DNA of 64,000 nucleotides. It comes from Halorientalis regularis (GTDB lineage Archaea; Halobacteriota; Halobacteria; Halobacteriales; Haloarculaceae). Positions 35,427-44,216 of the stretch are shown here, one piece after another; position 1 is the stretch's first letter, and every line of letters begins with the position of its first letter. A program made the position numbers and the translations under genes. The stretch spans positions 101,387-165,386 of the forward strand of contig NZ_JALJCL010000011.1 in the NCBI RefSeq assembly GCF_023698535.1, written 5' to 3'. The notes beneath the pieces were generated by a model. It ran no database searches. It was not told the DNA's origin and was given only the letters and a program-made list of their open reading frames with translations.

Positions 35427-36701
35427 TCAATCTTTGTAGCCGAGCGCTTCGAGGCGTCGTTCGATCGTGTCGTCGGTTACACGGTCAGTATCGGACGAGT
35501 CTGCGTCCGAGCAGTTAGCAAGGCGGTCGGTGACATACGCTTCGAGACGGTCTCGGAGCGAATCGTCGCCGACATCGTCGAACGTCAGATCGCCGGACGT
35601 TTCGTCGACCGAACACCGGCAGGTTTCGTCTCGCGTCCGGACTGCGTACCGACGGCGGTTCGCGTCGTCGCCTTCTCCTCGTGCCTGCTGGTAGACAGCG
35701 CGGTCCGCATCGCCGTCACCGACCGCCAAGAGCGACCTGCCAGGGAGGTCGGACGGTCCGAGGTCGAGCTCCGAGTGAACCGTCGAGACGATGTCGATCG
35801 TACTCACCGGCGTCTCGACGACAGTGCCGTTCGTTTCGGGAGTCGACAGCAACATTGGCACGTGAGTGAGTTCATCGTCGAGGTATCGGGGATGGCTGTA
35901 GTAGCCGTGTTCCCCGAACGCTTCCCCATGATCCGCAGTGAAGATGACAAGCGATTCCGAGAGGAGTCCGCGTTCGCGTAGCGCGTCGAGGAACTGCCCG
36001 ATATGGTGGTCGTTGTACGCAATTTCGGCGTCGTACAAGTCGAGAAGCGTTTGGCGCTCGTCGTCTGTAATAGAGTTTGGGTCACGGATCGCGCGTCGAA
36101 AGAGCGACTGTGCGTCGGACGCGGACAGCTGTCCGTCCAGATACCGACTCTCGAACGGTTCTGGCGGTTCGTACGGACCGTGGACGTCCATATAGTGGTT
36201 CCAGAGGAAGAACGGCCGGTCGTCGAGTGAATCGAGCCAGCTGAGTGCCCGGTCGTTAATCTCGTCGGCCCGGGCGTAGTGGCGGTTACGGAGCTTGTCG
36301 AGGGCGCGCTGAGCGAGTGCGATCAGTTTGTTCTGCCCGAGGTGCAGGTCGTCGTCGAAGGTATCGAAGCCCACGTCGTAATCGTAGGCACGCGAAACGT
36401 AGGGGTTCGAGTGAAAGCCGCCGGTCGCGAAACCGGATCGAGATAGTGTCGCGGCCAGCGAGTCTGAGACGAGGTGATAGCTCTCGTCGATGGCTCCATC
36501 GGGATACTGACCGGTTAGTAGCCCTGGAACCCCTTCACGAGTGTGTGAGCTGACGCTATGTGCCGCAGTGAATCGGAGCGCGTCAGCCGCAAACTCGTCC
36601 AGTTCCGGAGTCGTTTCTCGGTCGTACCCGTAACAGGACAGGTGATCCGCTCGAAGTGCATCGGCAGTGAGCAGTACGATGTTGTCCCAGCCGTCCGGCA
36701 T
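35427..36701 (-). CDS. sulfatase-like hydrolase/transferase
   Basis: The product is a 424-aa AP-superfamily protein. IVLLTADALRADHLSCYGYDRETTPELD is the classical sulfatase opening. VIFTADHGEAFGEHGYYSHP and LTHVPMLL are the second metal site. The nucleophile region reads SVSSHTREGVPGLLTG; the Cys/Ser-x-Pro-x-Arg formylglycine signature is absent, so a phosphoglycerol- or phosphodiester-type activity fits as well as a sulfatase. The C-terminus ends ERRLEALGYKD, a short tail also seen in its neighbours. No export signal. Confidence 0.85.
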   Translation of the reverse strand: MPDGWDNIVLLTADALRADHLSCYGYDRETTPELDEFAADALRFTAAHSVSSHTREGVPGLLTGQYPDGAIDESYHLVSDSLAATLSRSGFATGGFHSNPYVSRAYDYDVGFDTFDDDLHLGQNKLIALAQRALDKLRNRHYARADEINDRALSWLDSLDDRPFFLWNHYMDVHGPYEPPEPFESRYLDGQLSASDAQSLFRRAIRDPNSITDDERQTLLDLYDAEIAYNDHHIGQFLDALRERGLLSESLVIFTADHGEAFGEHGYYSHPRYLDDELTHVPMLLSTPETNGTVVETPVSTIDIVSTVHSELDLGPSDLPGRSLLAVGDGDADRAVYQQARGEGDDANRRRYAVRTRDETCRCSVDETSGDLTFDDVGDDSLRDRLEAYVTDRLANCSDADSSDTDRVTDDTIERRLEALGYKD

Positions 36702-36862
36702 TGTCGTGAGGACGACGCCCAGCGTAATATTTCTTAAGAAGCGGTTGTGTCGGCTCGCGTTCGACGGCCCGACGAGTGGATTCGTTCAGTTTCGGGACGA
36801 CGAAGGTAGACTACGGCCGATTACGGTATGTTTTTCACGGTGATACGACAGACCACAGACGA

Positions 36863-37999
36863 ATGCCGACAATCCTATTTCTCAGTAAAGCACCACCCTA
36901 TCGACATACTGGTGCCGAACAGGTCGTCTGGAACGTCGGAACCCATCTGGCGGCGAACGGCTGGAACGTCCACTTTCTCTGTCCGGAAGGGGACGATCCC
37001 CCGGACGTCGAGAATATCACGTACCACCATCTATCGACGCCGGACTCGTTTTTCGCCGAGAAGGCCACGTTCTTCCTGAAGGGAATACCCGCGTATCGGC
37101 GAGTCCGAAGTGCGATCCAACCCGATCTCGTCTACGATAATGCGTCTCCGTTCCCCTTTCTCTACGCGTACGCAGCCGACAGCGACCGGCTCATAACTAA
37201 GGTTCACGCGGTGTACGGGCTGAGCGCGTTTCAGAACAAGGACCATCCGATCACGCAAATCGGAACAATTGTAGGCGAGCAGATGTATCGTCTTGTTGAT
37301 GGGTCGAACATCCTGACGATCTCCGAATCGACCAAGGAGCGGCTCTCGGGTCTCGTTCGGAAAAACGCCGGAGAGGTTACAGTCGTCACCAACGGTATCG
37401 ATACCGAACGTTTCGAATACGCGTTCAGTCCTGACGGGCCGGTGCTGTCACTCTGTGAGTTGACTCCTCGAAAGAACGTCGAGATGCTGTTGCGTGCTTG
37501 GAAAATCGTCGAGACACGGACGGTAGTCGAGAGAGAGCTGATAATCGCCGGGGACGGACCGCAGCGCGAGTATCTCGAGGGGCTCGCTAACGAACTGACA
37601 CTCTCGACAGTGTCGTTCGTCGGCTACGTCTCCGAATCGGAAAAGCACGATCTGTTCGAGGAGGCGTTTTGCTACGTCCTCCCGACTCGAATGGAGGGGT
37701 TCGGACTCACGAACCTCGAGGCCATGGCTAGCGGATGTGTCGTAGTGTCGACCGACGTGCCAGGCGTTCGTGACTACCTCATCGACGGCGAAAACGGATA
37801 TACGGTCCCGTCAGACGATAGCCAAGCACTGGCCGAGCGGCTGTCGAGCGTACTGAACGCCCCGGAAGAACAACGAAGGATAGCGAAATCGGGACACCAG
37901 ACGGCCGAACGCTACGATATTTCCGACGCAGCCGAGGCCGAGCGTAAAGTGCTGACGGAGAAGATGGCGGCGAGGGCGGGGAAGCAAAAGCGTCTTTGA
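36863..37999 (+). CDS. GT4-family glycosyltransferase
   Basis: The product is a 378-aa GT-B enzyme. FLSKAPPYRHTGAEQVVWNVGTHL is the acceptor-side Gly-x-Glu/Gln loop. VTVVTNGIDTERF is the linker. LCELTPRKNVEMLLRAW, LIIAGDGPQREYLEGLA, VSFVGYVSESEKHDLFEEA and PTRMEGFGLTNLEAMASGCVVVS follow as donor-binding blocks. The start at 36863 (MPTILFLSKAPP) is preferred; the 87-nt in-frame extension is not protein-like. The stop is 23 nt before the next AP-superfamily gene on the same strand, so the two are likely co-transcribed. Confidence 0.9.
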   Translation: MPTILFLSKAPPYRHTGAEQVVWNVGTHLAANGWNVHFLCPEGDDPPDVENITYHHLSTPDSFFAEKATFFLKGIPAYRRVRSAIQPDLVYDNASPFPFLYAYAADSDRLITKVHAVYGLSAFQNKDHPITQIGTIVGEQMYRLVDGSNILTISESTKERLSGLVRKNAGEVTVVTNGIDTERFEYAFSPDGPVLSLCELTPRKNVEMLLRAWKIVETRTVVERELIIAGDGPQREYLEGLANELTLSTVSFVGYVSESEKHDLFEEAFCYVLPTRMEGFGLTNLEAMASGCVVVSTDVPGVRDYLIDGENGYTVPSDDSQALAERLSSVLNAPEEQRRIAKSGHQTAERYDISDAAEAERKVLTEKMAARAGKQKRL

Positions 38000-38022
38000 C
38001 AGCGGTCGGGAAGAGGATTACC

Positions 38023-39567
38023 ATGACCAAGACCATCGTTATCGGCCTCGACGGCTCGAACTGGCCGCTGATAGAGCCGTGGATAGCCGATGGAACTTTG
38101 CCGAACTTCGGCCGGCTCCGGGACGGGGGTGCATGGGGAGTCTCACGGAGCCACCTGCCGCCGGTCACCTGCCCGAACTGGAAATGCTACGCGTCCGGAA
38201 AGAATCCCGGCAAGCTCGGTGTCTACTGGTGGGAGCGGATCGACACCACGGACCAGTCGATGCACCTTCCAGACGCGACGGACTTCGAGAGTCCCGAACT
38301 CTGGGATTACCTGAACGACGGCGGTGAGTCCGCGGCCGTGGTCAATCTCCCGATGAGTTATCCACCCCGACAGATCGACGACGCCATGGTCGCCGGCGGT
38401 CCACGCTCCCGCGAGGACGACTACACCGTCCCCGCCGAACTCCAGCAGGAACTCGAAGACCAGTTCGACTACAGGGTCCACCCGCCGAACGTCCTCACTT
38501 CCAACGAGGACGCCGACGAAGAGGTCGAAATGGTGTACGACCTGCTTCGAACTCGCCTCCGAACGGCACAGTATCTACTCGAAGAGCGCGATGTCGACTT
38601 CCTACACGTCACGTTGTTCCACCTCAACGTGTTACAGCACTACTTCTACGACGCACTCGAGACGCGGCGTGCGTACGAAATCATCGACGAGGAGCTCGGA
38701 TCGTTCATCGATTCTGGCCACGACATCGTCCTGATGTCGGACCACGGGTGCACCGAGATCGACACAGTGTTCTACGTCAACAACTGGCTTGAGGAACACG
38801 GGTATCTTGCGACCGAAACCTCGCTCACCTCGCGTCTACACGACTTTGGTATCACACAGGAACGCATCGCGAACGTCGTTCGGACGCTCGGACTCGAAAA
38901 GCGGATCCGGCCGCTCGTCCCCAGAGCGGTCATCGAACGGTTCCCGAGCGACGAAGGCGTCGTCCGAGAGGAGAAACTCAAGATGGTCGACTGGGAGAAC
39001 ACGACAGCGATCGGCAGTGGTCAGGGCCTCATCTACGTGGTCGCCGACGATGAGGCCGAGCGCGAGAGAATCCTCGATTCGCTGGAATCCGATCTCGCAG
39101 AGGCAACCGGCATCACCGGCGATCCCATCGCTCGCGATATCCACCGGAGAGAAGACCTGTACGAAGGTGATTGCGTCGACTCTGCACCGGACCTGATCTT
39201 CGACCAACGAGAAGGTGTCCACACGAGCGAGGCCATGGGCCAAGACGAAACGATGTCCGCGCCGACGAACTGGCGAGGCGAAAACGTACCGTCGGGTCTC
39301 GCACTGTTCTACGGGACGGATATCGAGCCGGGGAACTTCGGTGAGATCCAGATTACGGATATTGCGCCGACTATACTCCACTGGCTCGGTTACAGAGTGC
39401 CGAACGATATGGACGGGCGACCCGTAACCGAAATTTTCGCGTCCGACAGTGACACTGGAACGCGTTCAGTTACCACACGAGACCCGCTGACGGATCGGGG
39501 CAACGGCACCGACCAGCTCGACGACGAGGTCAAAGACCGTCTGGAGCAGATCGGATATCTGGAGTGA
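38023..39567 (+). CDS. alkaline-phosphatase-superfamily protein, paralogue of 33.9 kb gene
   Basis: The product is 514 aa. IVIGLDGSNWPLIEPW, PPVTCPNWKCYASGKNPGKLGVYWWERI, IVLMSDHGCTEIDTVFYVNNWL and VHTSEAMGQDE parallel the 33886-35421 protein along the whole length. The metal Asp, Thr nucleophile and Asp-His motif are present. There is no signal peptide. Its C-terminal tail VKDRLEQIGYLE resembles those of the two sulfatase-like neighbours. Start at 38023, 23 nt after the GT4 stop. It may add or remove phospho-groups on a glycan precursor; the substrate is unknown. Confidence 0.85.
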   Translation: MTKTIVIGLDGSNWPLIEPWIADGTLPNFGRLRDGGAWGVSRSHLPPVTCPNWKCYASGKNPGKLGVYWWERIDTTDQSMHLPDATDFESPELWDYLNDGGESAAVVNLPMSYPPRQIDDAMVAGGPRSREDDYTVPAELQQELEDQFDYRVHPPNVLTSNEDADEEVEMVYDLLRTRLRTAQYLLEERDVDFLHVTLFHLNVLQHYFYDALETRRAYEIIDEELGSFIDSGHDIVLMSDHGCTEIDTVFYVNNWLEEHGYLATETSLTSRLHDFGITQERIANVVRTLGLEKRIRPLVPRAVIERFPSDEGVVREEKLKMVDWENTTAIGSGQGLIYVVADDEAERERILDSLESDLAEATGITGDPIARDIHRREDLYEGDCVDSAPDLIFDQREGVHTSEAMGQDETMSAPTNWRGENVPSGLALFYGTDIEPGNFGEIQITDIAPTILHWLGYRVPNDMDGRPVTEIFASDSDTGTRSVTTRDPLTDRGNGTDQLDDEVKDRLEQIGYLE

Positions 39568-39595
39568 TGTCGTGGACCTGTTCCGCGTCTCCCGA

Positions 39596-40990
39596 TCAAT
39601 GATACCCTAGGTCTTCGAGAGCGGACTTCGTGTCCTCGTCGACTTCGAACCGCAGCCCGTCGAACGAAACCTCACGGCTGTCCTCGTTGTGTTTTCGGAG
39701 CGCAGTGCGGAGTTCGGCTTCGACCGCCGGATCAGAAACGGGAGAGTCGTCACGGAGCAGTAGCGTTCGGCTGCCGAAGAGGTAGTTGATCACAGATTGG
39801 ATCGCTCTCTCGACATGGTCTCGGCTGAAGTCCGACGTGGCGAGGTGTTTTCGAATGTATTTGAACTCCCCGTCTCCGACGGACTGGAAGGTGAGTGGAC
39901 CGCCGTGGATACGCGTCGTCGAGTGAACGAACCGCTTCGGTGCGTCTGTCAGAAGCGATGTCATATCAGCACCCTGTACCGCATCCGGAACGTCCAGACC
40001 GAGCGATGCTCGTACTGTCGGAAGCAGATCAACTAACTCGACGAGCGCTTCGTCGTCAACGTCGAGGTCGGTCCAGCGGTCCGATCCTGGCTTGTAGATC
40101 AGTGGAACGTGGATCAACTCGTCTGTGGGAAAAATCGCCTGGTGACCGACGAACGCGGAGGGTTCGAACAATCCTAACCGCCGACGCGTATCGGCGGGGA
40201 GCAGGAGGGAGGAGACCGACTTGACCAACGGGTGAGCGAACTCCATCCGGGCGTGTTCGTCGAAAACCTCTCCGTGGTCGGCGGTGACGACCATTTCGGT
40301 ATCGTCGTAACACCCGTTATCACGAAGCACATCGACGAGTTCGCCGAGTTTCTCGTCCGAGTGCGAGACAGCACGCTTGTAATGTCGACGCACTGTATCG
40401 ACCTGTGTACGGGGTCGCTCCTGCATCGAACGAGCGGTCCCGTCTCTGTCGGGGTGGCTCTCCACCGGAGCCATCGGTTCGTCGACGTCGTCCGGAGTGA
40501 GATAAGGGTGATGCGTACCCATCGCCCAGACTACGACGAAGAACCGATCGTCCGCGTGGTCCTCGACCCACGGGAGCAGTGCATCGTTCAGTTTCTCCAT
40601 AAGCCCCGGTTTGGTTGGGTCGCCATCGGTGCCGAAGTGATAGAACTCGTCGAAGGCCTGTTCGAATCCCCGTTCCGGCGAGACGCCGTAGGTAGTGGAG
40701 AAACAGGCGCTCGTGATATCCGCTTTCGAGGCGCGGTCCGCCAGGTGGGGCATCTCCGGCGTGAGCGAATCGGCGTACTGATGACACCCGTGTGCGGTCG
40801 GATACAGGCCCGAAAAGATGGAAGCCGACGAGGCGTACGTCCAGGTCGCCTGGGCCCAGGCGTTCGTGAGGCTGACTCCGTTCTCGGACAGGCCGTCCAT
40901 CGCAGGAGTTTCGGTATCTGACTCCGCAACCGCATCGTACCGGAGGCTGTCGAAAACGTAGAGGATACAGTTCTCGGCACGGTCGCTCAT
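39596..40990 (-). CDS. sulfatase-like hydrolase/transferase
   Basis: The product is a 464-aa AP-superfamily protein. CILYVFDSLRYDAVAESD and WAQATWTYASSASIFSGLYPTAHG form the nucleophile region, with Thr/Ser and again no Cys-x-Pro-x-Arg. MVVTADHGEVFDEH and LIHVPLIYK are the metal sites. It ends TKSALEDLGYH. The ATG at 40990 (MSDRAENCILYVFD) is chosen; the upstream 40 codons are Arg-rich and implausible. Convergent with the AP paralogue (28 nt) and followed upstream by a GT4 gene on the same strand. Confidence 0.85.
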   Translation of the reverse strand: MSDRAENCILYVFDSLRYDAVAESDTETPAMDGLSENGVSLTNAWAQATWTYASSASIFSGLYPTAHGCHQYADSLTPEMPHLADRASKADITSACFSTTYGVSPERGFEQAFDEFYHFGTDGDPTKPGLMEKLNDALLPWVEDHADDRFFVVVWAMGTHHPYLTPDDVDEPMAPVESHPDRDGTARSMQERPRTQVDTVRRHYKRAVSHSDEKLGELVDVLRDNGCYDDTEMVVTADHGEVFDEHARMEFAHPLVKSVSSLLLPADTRRRLGLFEPSAFVGHQAIFPTDELIHVPLIYKPGSDRWTDLDVDDEALVELVDLLPTVRASLGLDVPDAVQGADMTSLLTDAPKRFVHSTTRIHGGPLTFQSVGDGEFKYIRKHLATSDFSRDHVERAIQSVINYLFGSRTLLLRDDSPVSDPAVEAELRTALRKHNEDSREVSFDGLRFEVDEDTKSALEDLGYH

Positions 40991-41087
40991 TACCGTATCC
41001 TTCCGAGGATGACCCATAAAACAGCACCGCTTGGAACGGCTAGTCGGGACCGGCCGAGTTCGCGGGAGCCAGAACCGATACGCGCCG

Positions 41088-42185
41088 TTAGGACGCGCCC
41101 TCGAATACATCGCGAAGCACCTCAGTCAACCGCGTGGACGCCCGTGCCCAGGTATACTCTCCGAGGGCCTCCGCGGTGGCGCGGACCTGTTCGTCGTCCG
41201 TCCGCTGGAGCATCCGCCAGACACCGTCTGCGATGTCGTACGGGTCGTCAGGGTCGACGTATTCCGCGGTCTCGCCGAGGATCTCCGGAATCGCACCCAC
41301 CCGCGAGGAGACGACGGGCGTCCCGACAGCCGCCGCTTCCAGCGGCGGGAGTCCGAACCCCTCGTATCGGGATGGGAAGAGAAATAGCGCGGCGTTTTCG
41401 TACGCGTATCGCAGTTCCTCGTCGGAGACGTATCCGGGCTGGCATATCGCATCCGCAGTAGAGGGGGAGAACTCTTCGGGGTCCAGTACGTCATACGTGG
41501 CGTTCTGCGAGGGGCCGACGACGACGAGCGAATGGTCCGTGTCGTGGGTCTGCTTGAACCGCTCGAACGCCCGCAAAACGCCGGCGAAGTTCTTTCGTTC
41601 GCTCTGTGCACCCACGTAGAGGAGATACGGTTCGGGGAGTTGTAGCGTCGCGTCACCGGTGGCGTCGCCCAGAAACCGGTCGCCGATGCCGTTGTAGACG
41701 ACGCTGATATCTGCCGACGAGACCGGCAAGTGAGTGGCGATCTGGCGCTTCGAGAACTCGGAAACCGTCACGATGTGGTCCGCCCTACTCGCGACCCGAG
41801 GTAACAGGCGCTTCCGGAAGGCGACGTAGCGATCTGACCCGAATCCGCGGTACTCGGGAACGCCGTGGATCATCACGATGACCGGAAACTCGGTCGGCCG
41901 AAGCGGGCAGAGAGTGTTCGGGAAGAAGCCGATATCGACGCCAGATCGCGCCGCCAGCGTCGGGAAGAGCGCCTGCTCCCAGAGTATCCCGAACGGCAAC
42001 GATTGCGCGTAAAAACCCGTGCTCTCGACGGTATACTCTTGGGCCGCTTCCCGGAGCGAGTCGTGCCCGAACACGGTCGTCCGGTCGACGTTGGTGGGAA
42101 GTCGCTTGGCGTGGGTCATACCGACTCGGACGGCTCCACCCGGCTCTTCGACCGTAAAGGTCCGCCCGCTTACTCCGACGTGCAT
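41088..42185 (-). CDS. GT4-family glycosyltransferase
   Basis: The product is a 365-aa GT-B glycosyltransferase. The N-terminal half starts MHVGVSGRTFTVEEPGGAVRVG, with FPVIVMIHGVPEYRGFG and SRADHIVTVSEFSKRQIATHL. The donor half has ISVVYNGIGDRF, LLYVGAQSERKNFAGVLRAF and FLFPSRYEGFGLPPLEAAAVGTPVVSS. It lies 97 nt upstream of the sulfatase-like gene on the minus strand, so both may share a message from a promoter before 42185. Confidence 0.9.
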   Translation of the reverse strand: MHVGVSGRTFTVEEPGGAVRVGMTHAKRLPTNVDRTTVFGHDSLREAAQEYTVESTGFYAQSLPFGILWEQALFPTLAARSGVDIGFFPNTLCPLRPTEFPVIVMIHGVPEYRGFGSDRYVAFRKRLLPRVASRADHIVTVSEFSKRQIATHLPVSSADISVVYNGIGDRFLGDATGDATLQLPEPYLLYVGAQSERKNFAGVLRAFERFKQTHDTDHSLVVVGPSQNATYDVLDPEEFSPSTADAICQPGYVSDEELRYAYENAALFLFPSRYEGFGLPPLEAAAVGTPVVSSRVGAIPEILGETAEYVDPDDPYDIADGVWRMLQRTDDEQVRATAEALGEYTWARASTRLTEVLRDVFEGAS

Positions 42186-42508
42186 AGACTAGTACGAAAG
42201 GGTCCCCTGCGTCCGGCTTTTTTGTTCCGGTTCTTACGTCGAAGCAGTCAAGATTGGTAGTTCACTAAGGGATAAAGTCTTAAACAAATATATTAAAATC
42301 TTGGATTGATGGCCCAAGTCATACGGTCGTTACTCGACAGCCTTAGGGATCTATGCCAATACCCTCAACAGGCTTGAATGACCACCAGGGTTTGAATAAC
42401 ACATGATAGATTCCTACTAACAGCCGATAATGAACAATACAAACTCCAGGCTGCACCCGTCGGAGATTGGCAATGCACATCTCAAGGAAGATTATCATAT
42501 ATAGAGAA
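42186..42508. other. AT-rich gap before the IS6 element
   Basis: There is no open frame of note. The stretch becomes AT-rich (aaacaaatatattaaaatc near 42280) and probably contains the promoter of the minus-strand GT4 gene. It ends with ATAGAGAA (42501-42508), the left copy of the IS6 target duplication. Confidence 0.4.
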
Positions 42509-43204
42509 GGCGGTGTTCAGATAAGGATGAATAGCGAGGCGGTGTGTTTTCTGAGTGCCTATGCCCGAAAACACACGCCTCGGCGAGAGTATCGACCAGA
42601 TCGACTTAGCGTTTGTTGAACGCGAGGCGACACCGCGACTGCTGATGAAGATCGGTATTCAGTTGCACCTCGCTAGACTCTCGCTTTCGAATACAGTTTA
42701 GATTCTTTATACATTCGGTGTCGAGCGAGCGCGATCCACCGTACATAATTGGGTTCATAAGGCAGATCTACAGCCCGAAACTGGATGCAGTCCGGATCAC
42801 GTTGCGGTCGACGAGACCGTGATCCGACTCAACGACGAGCAATACTGGCTGTACGCTGCGGTCGATCCCGACACAAACGAATTACTCCATACAAAGCTTG
42901 AACCGACCAGAACAAACGTTATCGCTCGCGCATTCTTTGCCGAACTCCGCGAGAAACACGACGTTGACGACGCTGTGTTTCTCGTTGACGGTGCAGCACC
43001 GCTGAAAGACGCCTGCCAGCGACACGGCCTCGATTTCAGATACGAACGCCATGGAAATCGAAACAGCGTCGAACGTATCTTTCGTGAGGTAAAACGCCGT
43101 ACCTCTTCGTTCTCAAACTGTTTCAGCAACGCCGACCGAGACACAGCTGACGACTGGCTCCAATCATTCGCCTTCGCATGGAATCACCTAATCTGAACAC
43201 TACC
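42509..43204 (+). mobile_element. IS6-type insertion sequence with perfect 8-bp duplication
   Basis: The left end GGCGGTGTTCAGATAAGG (42509-42526) and the inverse of the right end, GGTAGTGTTCAGATTAGG (43187-43204), match at 15 of 18 positions. ATAGAGAA stands immediately outside on both sides (42501-42508 and 43205-43212), an exact 8-bp target duplication as expected for IS6 elements. Total length is 696 bp. The exact duplication points to a recent insertion or little decay of the flanks. Confidence 0.92.
42561..43196 (+). pseudogene. IS6-family transposase with one in-frame stop
   Basis: The frame MPENTRLGESIDQIDLAFVE runs to 43196 (211 codons) with a single TAG at about 42699-42701, where a sense codon is expected between LSNTV and ILYTFGVERARSTVHNW. 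Beyond it the DDE core is intact: DHVAVDETVIRL (Asp), DAVFLVDGAAPLKDA (Asp) and RNSVERIFREVKRRT (Glu). It ends FAFAWNHLI. The stop makes it unlikely to move unless read through. No other damage is visible. Confidence 0.9.
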
Positions 43205-43271
43205 ATAGAGAAGATGATAAGATATATGCCTGAGTAACAGCAGGTTTCTGCTTAACGAACAACGTACAGGA

Positions 43272-44162
43272 ATGGGATCGAACAATAATGTTGAGTACAC
43301 GGTGGCAATGTGTAATCTCAATAACGATGATACACTTGAAGAATCCCTCAGGAGTGTTGCCGATCAACTTGATGATCGGTTCGAGATTATCATTGTCGAC
43401 GATGGGTCTACAGACGGTAGCTTAGAGACTCTTAATAAGCTCGAAGCAGAAAATTCACAATTGAGAGTGGTAGATGGCAGTAACAATAATCTGGCTGAAG
43501 CTAGAAATCAATCGTTCCGAGAGGCTGAAGGTGATTATATTCTAGAGTCGATGGATCTTGATGATAAATATTCGGAAGGGATCTTAGATTTTGTAGAGGT
43601 GTTTGAGCAGATTGATAGCCAAATTGATGATCAAATATACTTAAAAGGCAAATCGATTAATATTGCGTCAAGGGATCTTCTACTACGATACCCGTATCGA
43701 AGTTTAGGATATGGCGAGGACAGGGACCTTTGGCGCCGATTATTTGCTAATGACAATATCATTTGGCTAGATCACGAGCCCTTTTATGAAGTCATGCGTG
43801 AGGACTACAGATTACGAGAACACATTCGAAATGTATTTAATATTATCGTGGTAGATTTCCGGTCAGGAATCTCATTCTGGAGTTTTCTAAGCTATTCGTT
43901 AAGAAATATTCGGAGAGAACCAAGGACAAACTTGTTTAGATTGTGCGCTTCCCTATTTGCCTTTCTAATCGCCATAAGCCGTGGCCGATACACTGGACTA
44001 TCAGAAGAATATCGGCAGATGGGCGCACTAGATCAGTCAATTAGTAACCAATCAGTGTCATTGGCTGAACTTGAGGAACAACGTGGTATTACGATTGATC
44101 GAAGTCGTCTATCAAATCGAGGTGAAGATCTTTTCTATGATGGGAACTATTTGTCTGAGTAA
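43272..44162 (+). CDS. GT2-family glycosyltransferase, low GC
   Basis: The product is a 296-aa GT-A fold enzyme. YTVAMCNLNNDDTLEESLRSV and FEIIIVDDGSTDGSLETL form the nucleotide-binding part. LAEARNQSFREAEGDYILESMDLDDKYSEG holds the DxD-like Asp-Leu-Asp-Asp. LGYGEDRDLWRRLFAND is the ED acceptor-site motif. The C-terminal part has a hydrophobic stretch (LCASLFAFLIAIS) for membrane contact. Codon use is distinctly AT-rich, unlike the glycosyltransferases to the left. It is followed by a flippase 54 nt later, probably as one transcript. Confidence 0.87.
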   Translation: MGSNNNVEYTVAMCNLNNDDTLEESLRSVADQLDDRFEIIIVDDGSTDGSLETLNKLEAENSQLRVVDGSNNNLAEARNQSFREAEGDYILESMDLDDKYSEGILDFVEVFEQIDSQIDDQIYLKGKSINIASRDLLLRYPYRSLGYGEDRDLWRRLFANDNIIWLDHEPFYEVMREDYRLREHIRNVFNIIVVDFRSGISFWSFLSYSLRNIRREPRTNLFRLCASLFAFLIAISRGRYTGLSEEYRQMGALDQSISNQSVSLAELEEQRGITIDRSRLSNRGEDLFYDGNYLSE

Positions 44163-44216
44163 AGTTTACTATATTTATATTCCAAATAGAACTAGCCAAC
44201 ATAGATATATATCAAA

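Noticed and set aside
36776..36862. Longer start for the GT4 gene at 36.9 kb
   Set aside because: The 29 extra residues do not resemble the family's N-terminus, which begins at MPTILFLSK.
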